A stretch of 64,000 bases of DNA. Source: Paenibacillus sp. V4I7 (GTDB taxonomy: Bacteria; Bacillota; Bacilli; Paenibacillales; NBRC-103111). Below the pieces are notes generated by a model. It worked only from the letters and a program-made list of their open reading frames with translations. It had not been told where the DNA came from and searched no databases. The stretch is taken from positions 5,394,001 through 5,458,000 of the forward strand of contig NZ_JAUSZD010000002.1 of the NCBI RefSeq assembly GCF_030817275.1, given 5' to 3'. A program made the translations under genes and the position numbers. Below are positions 30,618 to 38,990 of this stretch, piece by piece. Position 1 is the first letter of the stretch; each line of letters opens with the position of its first letter.

Positions 30618-31157
30618 TTACCCCTTTTCCACTTTTAAATTACTCAACCGTTCTATTCCGGCCATTAATGTTCGCATAGTACTTTCCGTATTTTCGATAC
30701 CAATTTGAATACAAAGCTCCTGCGTCTGGGACATTAATGACTTTGACTTACCGTTCTCATACATTTTCCGCAAACGCTCAAGATCATCTTTCGCACTCAA
30801 TACGCCATTTTCCAAATATTCAATAATGACCTCAACCTCAATAAATTCTCCAAAAAACAAGCGAGTCATCGCATCAGACTTGAATTCATTGGCTTGCATG
30901 GGACTGTACATGTAGGCTTTGAAATGCTTTTGGCCTTCCTCCGTTATGGAGTAGACATTCTTATTCGGTCTTCCATCCTGGATAACACTTTCCTTGGTAA
31001 TGAGACCTTCCTTCTCCATCTTGCTAAGCGTAGGATAAATCGTGCCAAAGCTTGCATTGTAAAAATAGGAAAATACCGTCTCAAACATATGCTTGATGTC
31101 GTATCCTGATAGACTGCGTTTCATTAAAATTCCTAAAATGACATCCTGACTAGTCAT
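30618..31157 (-). CDS. PadR family transcriptional repressor
   Basis: The 179-residue protein has the PadR winged helix (ILGILMKRSLSGYDIKHMFE, SFGTIYPTLSKMEKEGLI, GRPNKNVYSITEEG) followed by a C-terminal helical dimerisation domain of the longer AphA-like PadR class. AGGAGG precedes ATG by 8 bases. It probably represses its own operon with the MFS pump and releases the DNA when it binds a pump substrate. A palindromic operator overlaps the promoter upstream. Confidence 0.9.
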   Translation of the reverse strand: MTSQDVILGILMKRSLSGYDIKHMFETVFSYFYNASFGTIYPTLSKMEKEGLITKESVIQDGRPNKNVYSITEEGQKHFKAYMYSPMQANEFKSDAMTRLFFGEFIEVEVIIEYLENGVLSAKDDLERLRKMYENGKSKSLMSQTQELCIQIGIENTESTMRTLMAGIERLSNLKVEKG

Positions 31158-31197
31158 GCTGTAAGTCCTCCTTTTTCATGTGTGCTTCGTTATTAAC

Positions 31198-31256
31198 AAT
31201 TTATCGGATTACATATATCGAGTCAACATATAAATGTTTGATATATACAATACTGA
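31198..31256 (-). promoter_or_regulatory. padR promoter with a palindromic candidate operator
   Basis: On the minus strand TTGACT (31221-31226) and TAAATT (31198-31203) are 17 bases apart. Overlapping the -35 is AACAT-ATAA-ATGTT (about 31225-31238), nested in outer arms ATATATC/GATATAT. ATGT/ACAT arms are typical of PadR sites. Confidence 0.6.
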
Positions 31257-31289
31257 TATAACATTTATTGATTTAACCTTTACAATACC

Positions 31290-31497
31290 CTCCGGAGCCT
31301 TATGAAAGGGAACGTAGATGCGTTATTTTGCTAAAAAGTCGTTGTAAGACTGGTGAAGCGGAACGTCAATGCCTTATTTCCTTTATGAAAGCCGTATTCC
31401 GTCTAAATGGCAAAATAGCGCATCCTATTTCCACTTAGAGGCAAATAGGCAGGAATTCGATAAACAACGCATCGTAGTTCCCTTATTTTCGTCCGAG
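31290..31497. repeat. Composite inverted repeat beside the group II intron
   Basis: The outer arms 31290-31320 and 31469-31497 are inverted and similar (AAGGGAACGTAGATGC against AAGGGAACTACGATGC). Two more degenerate copies of the GGAA..ATGC.TTATTT unit lie between them, about 31360-31382 on the plus strand and 31405-31435 on the minus strand. No gene is visible. This looks like a remnant of a dispersed intergenic repeat. Confidence 0.6.
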
Positions 31498-31524
31498 CCC
31501 CTAGGCATTGAATAATCAGGGCAA

Positions 31525-33410
31525 ATCGAGTAGGAGGGGGCGGCTAGCCCCCGACCTCTCACACCACCGTACATACCGTTCGGTATACGGCGGTTCATGA
31601 AAAATTCCGTAAAGAGTTGTATCTGTCCAACAGGCTATTCAAACCATTGGTCTTCCAATATTGGTTATCCAATGCTCGTTGTAGAATTGGGCTACTTGCA
31701 ATACGCCAGTACCCTTTACGGGTATTCCCCCATTCAAAGGCCTTATCTTTAGGAGTTCCTAGAGATAACAGCCTTTTTACTTTGGTCTTTGGTAACTTCC
31801 ATTGCTTCCAAAGGCACATTCGTAGCCTTCTTCGAATCCATGAGTCCAATCTTTGAAAGACGATTGGCGTATCCGCAAGCGAGAAGTACCTGCACCATCC
31901 GATAAGGTATTGGTTCAGTTCCTTGATTCGCTCTTCCATCTTCATCGACTTTCTTCGAGACGTTATCTCTCGAATCTTAGCCTCCGCTTTTTGTAGGGAT
32001 TGCTTGGCAATCCTCACCTTCGGCTCTTTGTTCACGCTGAAACTAAATCCGAGAAACTTCCGTTTCCATGGTCGGTCCACTGCGCTTTTAGCTTGGTTTA
32101 CCTTGAGTTTCAGCCTTGTCTCGATGAATCGGGTTACGGATGCCTTTACTCGCTCGCCTGCTCTTTTCGTTTTCACGTAGAGGTTGCAGTCGTCCGCATA
32201 GCGGACGAATCGGTGTCCACGCTTCTCTAGTTCTTTGTCCAGTTCGTCCAGTACGATGTTGGATAGTAACGGACTGAGCGGACCGCCCTGTGGCGTTCCT
32301 TCTGATGTCGGTTTAACCATTCCGTCCTCCATCACGCCCGATTGAAGGTATTTGCGGATAAGCAGAAGAACTTTCTTGTCCTTTACTTTCTCCGAAATCT
32401 TCATCATGAGTCGGTCATGATTGACGCGGTCAAAGAATTTCTCCAGATCCAGATCGACTACGAAACGATATCCTTCTTTCATGAATTCTCTAGCTTTCCT
32501 TACTGCATCATGTCCTCGCCTTTTAGGACGAAATCCATAGCTGTGCTCGGAAAACTGTGGATCAAACAGTGGTGTTAACACCTGGGCGATGGCTTGCTGA
32601 AGCATTCGATCTGTTACGGTAGGTACACCTAACAACCTCACATCTCCGCCGCTGGGTTTCGGGATTTCGACCCGACGCACGGGGCTAGGTTGGTAGGTTC
32701 CTTCTTCTATCGCTTGCCGTATGGTCTGCCAGTTTTGTTTGATGTGTTCTCGTAAGGATTTTACGGACATACCATCTACGCCGTGGCTTCCTTTGTTCGC
32801 CTCCACACGTTTTAATGCTTCAAGGAGATTTTCCCGTGACAGCAAATGTTCTAGCATTTCTACAACTCCTTACGTGATTTGTACCTTCCTCTTGTGCCAA
32901 GATGAATTATGCCCTGCCGAAGCCCCACACGGGATTCACCGTTTCCTTCTCCAGTCAGGTCCTTTCAGATTTTCTGCTTTCATCACTCATCCTGAACGCC
33001 TTGATGTACAAATACCAACTTCATGTTCAGCCCTTCCGCTTCGTGTTGCAACCGAAGCGTACTATGGCTTCTGCTGACTTCTGTACGCTCAGCCTACTTT
33101 CACAAGTAGGGTTATGGAGATTGCTCCGCGTTCCGTACAGATCTCCCCAGGTAAGAGCGCTATCTTCCTCTCCATCTATCTGCTTCATTTACTCTCGTAC
33201 GCCTTTGGCAGTAAGGATTTTAACTTGTTATGCAGTCTCATCCAACGTACATTAGCCTTATATGAAGTTCGTGTTCCTCAGACCGGAGATTTGCCGCCGG
33301 CTTCCTTCAGATTCCACCTCGCGATGGACACCCTTGCCTTAAGCTATGGCTACTACTGCCTTCACCATTCGGGACTTGAACCCTAGAGATAGCGCCCATG
33401 CTGGGCGCAC
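31525..33410 (-). mobile_element. Group IIC intron, apparently complete
   Basis: On the minus strand the 5' end reads GTGCGCCCAG at 33410, directly after a terminator hairpin and its T run. Near the 3' end, domain V is seen as ACCGCCGTATACCG / CGGTATGTACGGTGG with the CGC-type catalytic triad of class C. Domain VI (GGGGGCTAGCCGCCCCC) follows and ends CCTACTCGAT at 31525. Length is about 1.89 kb. It encodes an intact reverse transcriptase. Class C introns insert after terminator stems, as here behind tcdA. Confidence 0.88.
31595..32857 (-). CDS. ltrA: Group II intron reverse transcriptase/maturase
   Basis: The 420-residue intron-encoded protein has RT blocks 0-7, with SYGFRPKR, FVVDLDLEKFFD, GTPQGGPLSPLLSN and the active site YADD at residues 220-223, then the maturase (X) domain with LNQYLIGWCRYF. 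There is no C-terminal HNH endonuclease, as usual for class C, which relies on hairpin DNA targets and replication forks for mobility. AAGGAG lies 8 bases before ATG. No frameshift is seen, so splicing and movement could still occur. Confidence 0.95.
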   Translation of the reverse strand: MLEHLLSRENLLEALKRVEANKGSHGVDGMSVKSLREHIKQNWQTIRQAIEEGTYQPSPVRRVEIPKPSGGDVRLLGVPTVTDRMLQQAIAQVLTPLFDPQFSEHSYGFRPKRRGHDAVRKAREFMKEGYRFVVDLDLEKFFDRVNHDRLMMKISEKVKDKKVLLLIRKYLQSGVMEDGMVKPTSEGTPQGGPLSPLLSNIVLDELDKELEKRGHRFVRYADDCNLYVKTKRAGERVKASVTRFIETRLKLKVNQAKSAVDRPWKRKFLGFSFSVNKEPKVRIAKQSLQKAEAKIREITSRRKSMKMEERIKELNQYLIGWCRYFSLADTPIVFQRLDSWIRRRLRMCLWKQWKLPKTKVKRLLSLGTPKDKAFEWGNTRKGYWRIASSPILQRALDNQYWKTNGLNSLLDRYNSLRNFS

Positions 33411-33412
33411 AT

Positions 33413-33455
33413 AAAAAAACGGATGCCCATCTTCCAATGGGCATCCGTTTTTTTA
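33413..33455. terminator. Terminator of tcdA, insertion target of the intron
   Basis: An 18-base perfect stem (ACGGATGCCCAT / ATGGGCATCCGT plus A7/T7 flanks) begins at the tcdA stop codon. The intron begins 2 bases after the T run on the minus strand. Confidence 0.9.
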
Positions 33456-34208
33456 TTTCTTCTTCAAACCAATTTCCAATAGTTCTTTCACAGCCACACT
33501 CACCATGATTAGTCCTGCCACAGGCGGAACAAAAGCATTGCTCGCCGGTGGTTGTTTCGCTTTGCGAATTTCTGGTGCGTTCTCGGGAACGATTTGCTGC
33601 GTGACATCTTCGCGGGGTTTCATCGGCGCTTCCGTCGAAAATACGACCTTCACGCCCTTTTTGATCCCTTCCTTGCGCAGTTTTTGACGAACCACACGTG
33701 CAATAGGATCCATGCTCGTTTTGGAGATATCCGCTACTTTGAACTGTGACGGATCCATTTTATTGGCTGCGCCCATGCTGGAAACGATTGGGATCTTCCG
33801 CTCCAGACACTGCTTGATCAGATGGATTTTATAAGAGATGGTATCACTTGCGTCCAATACGTAATCGATTGGATATGCGAATACTTCCTCGTACGTTTCC
33901 TCTGTGTAAAACATCCTCAGCGCGATGACATCGCAATCCGGGTTAATTAATTTGATTCGATCGCGCATCAGGTCTGCCTTAGGCTGACCTACCGTTGTCG
34001 TAAGCGCATGAATCTGACGATTAATATTCGTGATGTCGACAACATCTTTGTCGATCAGAATAAGACGTCCAACCCCTGTACGCGCTAGTGCTTCAGCAGC
34101 GATTGAACCTACACCGCCAATGCCTAGCACGGCAACCGTGCTATTTTTCATGATTTCAAGGCCCTCAGGGCCAATCGCTAGCTCAGTTCGAGAAAATTGG
34201 TGAAGCAT
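33453..34208 (-). CDS. tcdA: tRNA threonylcarbamoyladenosine dehydratase TcdA (YrvM)
   Basis: The 251-residue E1-like enzyme uses ATP to cyclise t6A37 in tRNA. The nucleotide motif GIGGVG is at residues 29-34, followed by DKDVVDITNINRQ, which contacts the ATP, and VLDASDTISYKI. The C-terminal part VPENAPEIRKAKQPPASNAF is typical. GAGGAAG lies 7 bases before ATG. It follows aspS by 25 bases as in B. subtilis (hisS-aspS-yrvM). Confidence 0.92.
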   Translation of the reverse strand: MLHQFSRTELAIGPEGLEIMKNSTVAVLGIGGVGSIAAEALARTGVGRLILIDKDVVDITNINRQIHALTTTVGQPKADLMRDRIKLINPDCDVIALRMFYTEETYEEVFAYPIDYVLDASDTISYKIHLIKQCLERKIPIVSSMGAANKMDPSQFKVADISKTSMDPIARVVRQKLRKEGIKKGVKVVFSTEAPMKPREDVTQQIVPENAPEIRKAKQPPASNAFVPPVAGLIMVSVAVKELLEIGLKKK

Positions 34209-34233
34209 AGAGACACTTCCTCTTTCAATGTTC

Positions 34234-36015
34234 TTAGGCTTTAGCAGCAGGCTGCTTAAGCGCTAAGCGAATCGACAGCTGTTCGAGCTGTTTGTCGTCT
34301 ACAGTACCCGGTGCATCGGTTAACAAGTCAGTTGCGCTTGCTGTTTTCGGGAATGCAATCGTTTCTCTCAAATTCGTGCGGCCTGTGATCAGCATCACCA
34401 AACGGTCGAAGCCAAAAGCAAATCCGCCGTGCGGAGGTGTTCCATACTCAAAGGCTTCAAGTAGGAAGCCGAATTTCTCAACAGCTTCCTCTTTGGAGAA
34501 GCCAAGCGCACCGAACATTTTCTCCTGCACTTCACGTTGGTAAATACGCATCGAACCGCCGCCCACTTCATATCCGTTCAAGACAAGATCGTAAGCTTGA
34601 GCACGAATTTGACCTGGGTCTGTATCAAAGAAATGTACATCTTCTTCATTTGGTCGTGTGAACGGATGATGCTCAGCAACATAACGTTTGGCTTCTTCAT
34701 CATAGCCAAGAAGTGGGAAGTCCACAACCCAAGCATATTTGAACTTCGAGTCATCGATAAGTCCAAGCTCACGACCGATTTTCAGACGAAGGTTACCAAG
34801 TACATCGGCAACAACTTTTTTCTTATCAGCGGAGAATAGAAGCAAATCCCCTTCTTCTACGCCCAAACGCTCTGTTAATGCAGCGATTTCAGCTTCATTG
34901 AAGAATTTCACGATAGGCCCTTTGAATTCGCCGTCTTTCACTTGAATCCAAGCTAAGCCTTTTGCGCCATAACGTGCTGCGAATGGCAAGAGGTCATCGA
35001 TTTCTTTACGACTCCATGTGCCGCAACCTTTCGCGTTCAAAGCTTTTACTTGACCGCCGCCTTTAACGACGTTTGCAAACACTTGAACACCTGAAGTTTC
35101 AACGATATCAGAAACATCTTCAAGTTCTAGACCAAAACGAAGATCCGGTTTATCCGAACCATATTTCGCCATGGCATCCGCATACGTAATACGTTGGAAT
35201 GGACGCGGGATTTCGACTTGTGCTGTTTCTTGCATTAATTTGACTACGAGTTCTTCCAAGATTTCAAGCAGTTGATCTTGAGAAATGAAGGAAGTCTCAA
35301 TGTCGACTTGAGTAAATTCAGGCTGACGGTCTGCACGAAGATCCTCATCGCGGAAACAGCGTGCGATTTGGTAGTAACGCTCTAAACCACTAACCATCAA
35401 CAATTGCTTAAAGATTTGCGGGGATTGCGGAAGTGCGAAAAATTCGCCCGGATGCACGCGGCTTGGCACCAAGTAATCGCGAGCGCCTTCCGGTGTGCTT
35501 TTTGTCAAAATCGGTGTTTCAACTTCAACAAATCCTTGATCATCTAAGAAATTACGGAATACTTTGGACGCTTTGGAGCGAAGCATTAATGTTTTTTGCA
35601 TTTCCGGACGACGCAGGTCCAGATAACGATATTTCAAACGTACGGCTTCATCCACATCTACGCCGTCTTCGATGAAGAAAGGAGGTGTTTTGGCTGCATT
35701 CATAATTTCGATTTCAGTCACCTGAATCTCAATTTCACCCGTTGTAATATTTTTGTTGACTGTTTCGGCATCACGTTCTACAACTTTCCCTTTAACAGCA
35801 AGCACGTATTCATTACGAGCGCGGTCAGCAATGGCAAGTGCATCCCCTGAGAAGTCTGGGTTAAATACAGTCTGTACAAGCCCGCTGCGATCGCGTAGAT
35901 CGATGAATAGAACGCCACCTAAGTCACGTCTTCTTTGCACCCACCCGTTTAGTGTAACTGTCTGTCCTACCTGAGCTTTAGTAAGCTGCCCACAATGATG
36001 TGTTTTGAGCATCAT
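34234..36015 (-). CDS. aspS: Aspartyl-tRNA synthetase
   Basis: The 593-residue bacterial-type class II synthetase has an N-terminal OB-fold anticodon domain ([13 protein letters not shown]), the catalytic core ([16 protein letters not shown], motif 2), the bacterial GAD insertion (about residues 280-420) and motif 3 [12 protein letters not shown]. It starts [14 protein letters not shown] at 36015 is 10 bases after AGGAGG. The open frame to 36096 enters the tandem repeat and is rejected. It lies downstream of hisS and probably shares the hisS T-box-controlled transcript. Confidence 0.96.
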   Translation of the reverse strand: MMLKTHHCGQLTKAQVGQTVTLNGWVQRRRDLGGVLFIDLRDRSGLVQTVFNPDFSGDALAIADRARNEYVLAVKGKVVERDAETVNKNITTGEIEIQVTEIEIMNAAKTPPFFIEDGVDVDEAVRLKYRYLDLRRPEMQKTLMLRSKASKVFRNFLDDQGFVEVETPILTKSTPEGARDYLVPSRVHPGEFFALPQSPQIFKQLLMVSGLERYYQIARCFRDEDLRADRQPEFTQVDIETSFISQDQLLEILEELVVKLMQETAQVEIPRPFQRITYADAMAKYGSDKPDLRFGLELEDVSDIVETSGVQVFANVVKGGGQVKALNAKGCGTWSRKEIDDLLPFAARYGAKGLAWIQVKDGEFKGPIVKFFNEAEIAALTERLGVEEGDLLLFSADKKKVVADVLGNLRLKIGRELGLIDDSKFKYAWVVDFPLLGYDEEAKRYVAEHHPFTRPNEEDVHFFDTDPGQIRAQAYDLVLNGYEVGGGSMRIYQREVQEKMFGALGFSKEEAVEKFGFLLEAFEYGTPPHGGFAFGFDRLVMLITGRTNLRETIAFPKTASATDLLTDAPGTVDDKQLEQLSIRLALKQPAAKA

Positions 36016-36037
36016 GATTATTTTTCCTCCTAATATA

Positions 36038-36147
36038 GGGATCTTTGAGTGTAGCTCAAAGTCTCTCCTTTGTCGGGATCTTTGAGTGTAGCTCAAAGTC
36101 TCTCCTTTGTCGGGATCTTTGAGTGGAACTCAAAGTCTCTCCTTTGT
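36038..36147. repeat. Three 37-base tandem hairpin units between hisS and aspS
   Basis: Units start at 36038, 36075 and 36112 with exact 37-base period. Each contains CTTTGAG-5 nt-CTCAAAG. Units one and two are identical; unit three differs only in the hairpin loop and its outer end. On the minus strand each unit also carries AAAGGAGAGA, a Shine-Dalgarno-like sequence. Confidence 0.9.
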
Positions 36148-36167
36148 TTTTATGCTTCTAAAACTAT

Positions 36168-37433
36168 CTATTCGAAAAGTGTCTTTGCAGCGTTCGAGGC
36201 AAGATCGGCTAAACTCACAGTCAGTTGACTGCCTGTATCCATCTTCTTCATCGTAATTTCGCCGCGCACCAATTCGTCATCTCCAAGAATCGCCACATAG
36301 GTGGCTTGAAAACGGTCAGCAGATTTCATTTGTGCCTTCATTTTACGACCTTGGTAATCCTTCTCTGCTTTCAGTCCTTGCACTCTAAGCTGGTGCAGCA
36401 GCTTCGTTACTTCCTTCTCCGCTGCGTCTCCTAGACCGATCAAATATACATCCAACGGCTCTGGCTTCGGAATATCGACACCTTGCGCCTGCAGTACGAG
36501 CAGAATACGCTCAAGGCCAAGACCCAAGCCAACTCCCGGCTGATCGTTGCCATGGCCGCCAATCTGCTCAACTAGACCATTGTATCGTCCGCCTCCGCCA
36601 ATCGTATCAATCGCGCCGATCCCGGCTGCTTTGTACTCAAATGCTGTATGCGTGTAGTAATCAAGACCGCGAACAAGGCGCGGATTAATCCGATACGGGA
36701 TTTCCATCGCTGTTAAATGCTCTTGGACCAGCGCGAAATGCGACGTGCACTCTTCATCCAAATAATCTAAAATTTCTGGAGCGCCTTCGCCATACTTTTG
36801 ATCCACTTTGCAATCAAGAATTCGCATCGGATTACGATCAAATCTAGACTGACAATCTTTACAAAGCAAATGCTTGACAGGTGCGAAGAACTCCTGCAGC
36901 TTCTCACGGTAAACCGTTCTAACCGCTGGTGTGCCAACGGAATTAATTTCAACGGTTACTTCCTTAAGACCAATTTCTTTATAGAACGTATAACCAAGCG
37001 CAACCACTTCAGCGTCAATGCTTGGATCAACGGATCCGAAAGCTTCAATGCCGAACTGATGGAACTGGCGAAATCTCCCAGCCTGTGGCTGCTCATAGCG
37101 AAACATAGGTCCTACGTAATAAAGTTTCGTTAAATCGGGAATCCCGTAAAGCTTATTCTCTACATAAGCCCTAACAACACCAGCTGTTCCCTCGGGGCGA
37201 AGCGTCATACTGCGGTCCCCTTTATCGAGAAAGGTGTACATCTCTTTGCCCACGATATCTGTCGTTTCTCCGACGCCTCTAATGAACAATTCGGTATCCT
37301 CAAATATCGGCGAACGAATTTCTTTGTAATTAAATCTTTGGCACAAGTCTCTTGCTTTGCTCTCTAGGTACTGCCACTTCTCCACCTCACCGGGAAGAAG
37401 ATCCTGTGTGCCTTTTGGCTTTTGAATGCTCAT
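36168..37433 (-). CDS. hisS: Histidyl-tRNA synthetase
   Basis: The 421-residue class II enzyme shows motif 1 region QDLLPGEVEKW, motif 2 FRYEQPQAGRFRQFHQF, the His A sequence LVRGLDYYTHTAFE, motif 3 GVGLGLERIL and a C-terminal anticodon domain. GAGGAGG lies 8 bases before ATG. A T-box leader precedes it and would induce hisS-aspS when histidyl-tRNA is uncharged. Confidence 0.97.
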   Translation of the reverse strand: MSIQKPKGTQDLLPGEVEKWQYLESKARDLCQRFNYKEIRSPIFEDTELFIRGVGETTDIVGKEMYTFLDKGDRSMTLRPEGTAGVVRAYVENKLYGIPDLTKLYYVGPMFRYEQPQAGRFRQFHQFGIEAFGSVDPSIDAEVVALGYTFYKEIGLKEVTVEINSVGTPAVRTVYREKLQEFFAPVKHLLCKDCQSRFDRNPMRILDCKVDQKYGEGAPEILDYLDEECTSHFALVQEHLTAMEIPYRINPRLVRGLDYYTHTAFEYKAAGIGAIDTIGGGGRYNGLVEQIGGHGNDQPGVGLGLGLERILLVLQAQGVDIPKPEPLDVYLIGLGDAAEKEVTKLLHQLRVQGLKAEKDYQGRKMKAQMKSADRFQATYVAILGDDELVRGEITMKKMDTGSQLTVSLADLASNAAKTLFE

Positions 37434-37475
37434 GTGCTGGGCCTCCTCTTATCTGTCGTTCCTGTCAAATAACAA

Positions 37476-37765
37476 CAAAAAAATCTCCCACCCCCGACTA
37501 ACGTCAGGGACGAGAGATTTGATTAACAAATTCACCCGTGGTACCACCCACATTCAGAAATGCTGCTATCGATTGCCAGAGGCAACGAAACAGACTTCTG
37601 CTCTTTACGGTTAACGCCCGCTATACGCACAGCTGCTACTAGGCAAATTGACATCAGCCAATATGCTATTCCCAGCCGGTCCTCGGGGAGGTCTTTTCGT
37701 TCGCTCATCATAGGAAGCTTGCAGCCTAGACTTCCTTCTCTGCTTATGTGGGGGCGACTTACTTT
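37476..37765 (-). promoter_or_regulatory. T-box riboswitch leader of hisS(-aspS)
   Basis: On the minus strand GGGTGGTACCACGG, the T-box core, lies within 37531-37550. It is followed by a terminator at 37476-37520 whose arms are AAATCTC and GAGATTTTTTT. A long stem I region lies upstream. I could not assign the specifier triplet with confidence; a His codon is expected. Confidence 0.9.
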
Positions 37766-37879
37766 GTCCCTTCAACGGATCACAAAATTATCGAATTACA
37801 ATATTGTTTATTGTAAACATTGGCAGATACAAAGTCAAGAGATAGAAGTACTAACCCTCCTTTAGCTCCACTATATTAG

Positions 37880-38185
37880 TTAATGTAAGTCCGCCCATTT
37901 TTGCAACTCGTCCATAACGGGTTTAAGCCCTTTTCCTTTGGCGGTTAATTCATACTCAATCCGAACTGGCGTTTCTGGGTATACATGACGGATGATGATC
38001 TCTGCAGCCTCGAGTTCCTTGAATCTCTCCGAAAGCATGCGATCACTCATACTCGGGATGAGAACTGATATATCTTTAAAGCGCTTCGGTCCAGAAAGCA
38101 AGACATGAACAATAAGTCCTGTCCAACGCTTTCCTAGAAGTTCAAAAGCATTCTCGAATTTGGGACACAGTTGATAGTCTTCCAT
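37880..38185 (-). CDS. HxlR/DUF24 redox regulator, CatR/YodB-like
   Basis: The 101-residue winged-helix protein has the single N-terminal Cys7 in QLCPKFENAFELLGKRW, then GPKRFKDISVLIPSMSDRMLSERFKELE. From memory this is close to B. subtilis YodB and CatR, which sense quinones and diamide through this cysteine. YodB has two further C-terminal cysteines that are missing here, so the protein is more CatR-like. GGAG lies 9 bases before ATG at 38185. It diverges from a DoxX gene; in B. subtilis CatR and YodB repress catDE, where CatD is a DoxX protein. Self- and target repression from the shared gap is inferred. Confidence 0.8.
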   Translation of the reverse strand: MEDYQLCPKFENAFELLGKRWTGLIVHVLLSGPKRFKDISVLIPSMSDRMLSERFKELEAAEIIIRHVYPETPVRIEYELTAKGKGLKPVMDELQKWADLH

Positions 38186-38223
38186 ATAAATCATCTCCTT
38201 ATAAACAATTTTAGCATAGTCGC

Positions 38224-38289
38224 TTGACAAAAGTAAGTGCTTCGTAATAATATACTAACATAAAGTAAGTCATTAAATAAAGTATATTA
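38224..38289 (+). promoter_or_regulatory. doxX promoter with inverted-repeat candidate operator
   Basis: TTGACA at 38224-38229 stands 18 bases before TAATAT. TAATATACT (38248-38256) and AGTATATTA (38281-38289) are a perfect 9-base inverted repeat around the start region. The site fits a repressor acting between the divergent genes. Confidence 0.5.
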
Positions 38290-38307
38290 ATAGAGGAGTT
38301 GTTAGTA

Positions 38308-38700
38308 ATGGCGTTAGGTCTACTTATTATTCGTTTAGTGATCGGTTTATCATTCGCGGCGCATGGTTCACAAAAAGTATTTGGATGGTTTGGTGGCTAT
38401 GGTCCCAAAGGTACGGGAGGTTTCTTCGATTCAATAGGAATCAAACCAGGTGTGCTCATGGCTGTTCTTGCAGGTTTAGCGGAAATTGCAGGTGGGCTTC
38501 TCTTCGCCGCAGGTCTTTGGACACCATTAGGTGCTGCTCTTATCGTACTAACTATGCTTGTTGCTATCATTAAAGTTCATGCCAAAAACGGTTACTGGGT
38601 AACTTCCAATGGTTATGAATACAATTTAACGCTTATTGCTATCGCTGTTGGTGTTGCCCTTATCGGAGCCGGTGAATATTCCTTAGATGCTTTGATGTAA
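38308..38700 (+). CDS. DoxX family membrane protein (CatD-like)
   Basis: The 130-residue protein has four predicted spans, starts MALGLLIIRLVIGLSFAAHG and contains GSQKVFGWFGGYG and ITGGLL-like AEIAGGLLFAAGLW, as in DoxX/CatD proteins. ATG at 38308 is 9 bases after GAGGAG; the TTG at 38299 touches that site. In B. subtilis CatD is cotranscribed with catechol dioxygenase CatE, but no catE lies here. A role in thiol or quinone stress tolerance is inferred from its divergent regulator. Confidence 0.8.
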   Translation: MALGLLIIRLVIGLSFAAHGSQKVFGWFGGYGPKGTGGFFDSIGIKPGVLMAVLAGLAEIAGGLLFAAGLWTPLGAALIVLTMLVAIIKVHAKNGYWVTSNGYEYNLTLIAIAVGVALIGAGEYSLDALM

Positions 38701-38712
38701 AAATGTTATTAG

Positions 38713-38744
38713 GCCGTCCAGCACAAGCTGTGACGGTTTTTTTG
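38713..38744 (+). terminator. Terminator after doxX
   Basis: CCGTC and GACGG close a stem with inner AGC/GCT, followed by seven T residues. A second GC-rich hairpin without a T run (CCTGCAG/CTGCAGG) follows at about 38759-38783. Confidence 0.85.
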
Positions 38745-38873
38745 TGCAAAGAAAATAGCCTGCAGCACAAGGGCTGCAGGCCTCAAGTAAATATATTTTA
38801 AAGGGGGTCGACGTTTATTATATCCCTACTTGATTAAAGAGATATGAAAATTAAATTACAATTTCATTACAGC

Positions 38874-38932
38874 ATTTTCTCCGTATTTTCAATCATTTTC
38901 ATTTATTTTCACCGTATATTCAGACCATTTTC
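38874..38932 (+). promoter_or_regulatory. Helically phased ATTTTC array
   Basis: ATTTTC or ATATTC recurs at 38874, 38885, 38895, 38905, 38916 and 38927, spaced 11, 10, 10, 11 and 11 bases. Read as TTTTCA with 4-5 base gaps, it resembles the direct-repeat sites of OmpR/PhoP-type regulators. A weak -10 (TATAGA, 38936-38941) follows the last repeat. It lies about 60 bases before the acidic protein gene. Confidence 0.55.
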
Positions 38933-38990
38933 ACATATAGATGTACAACAAGGCAGATGGCCTTGAATTTATCATCAGGAGGCTGTAACA

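Noticed and set aside
31595-32857. Retron or diversity-generating retroelement RT
   Set aside because: The RT is followed by a maturase domain and lies between recognisable group II intron 5' end and domain V/VI, which settles the class.
32858-33410. Plus-strand frames of about 90-118 residues between 32721 and 33386
   Set aside because: They lie in the structured 5' part of the intron RNA on the opposite strand.
36038-36147. CRISPR array at the three 37-base repeats
   Set aside because: The units are contiguous with no spacers, contain a 5-base-loop hairpin, and no cas genes are near.
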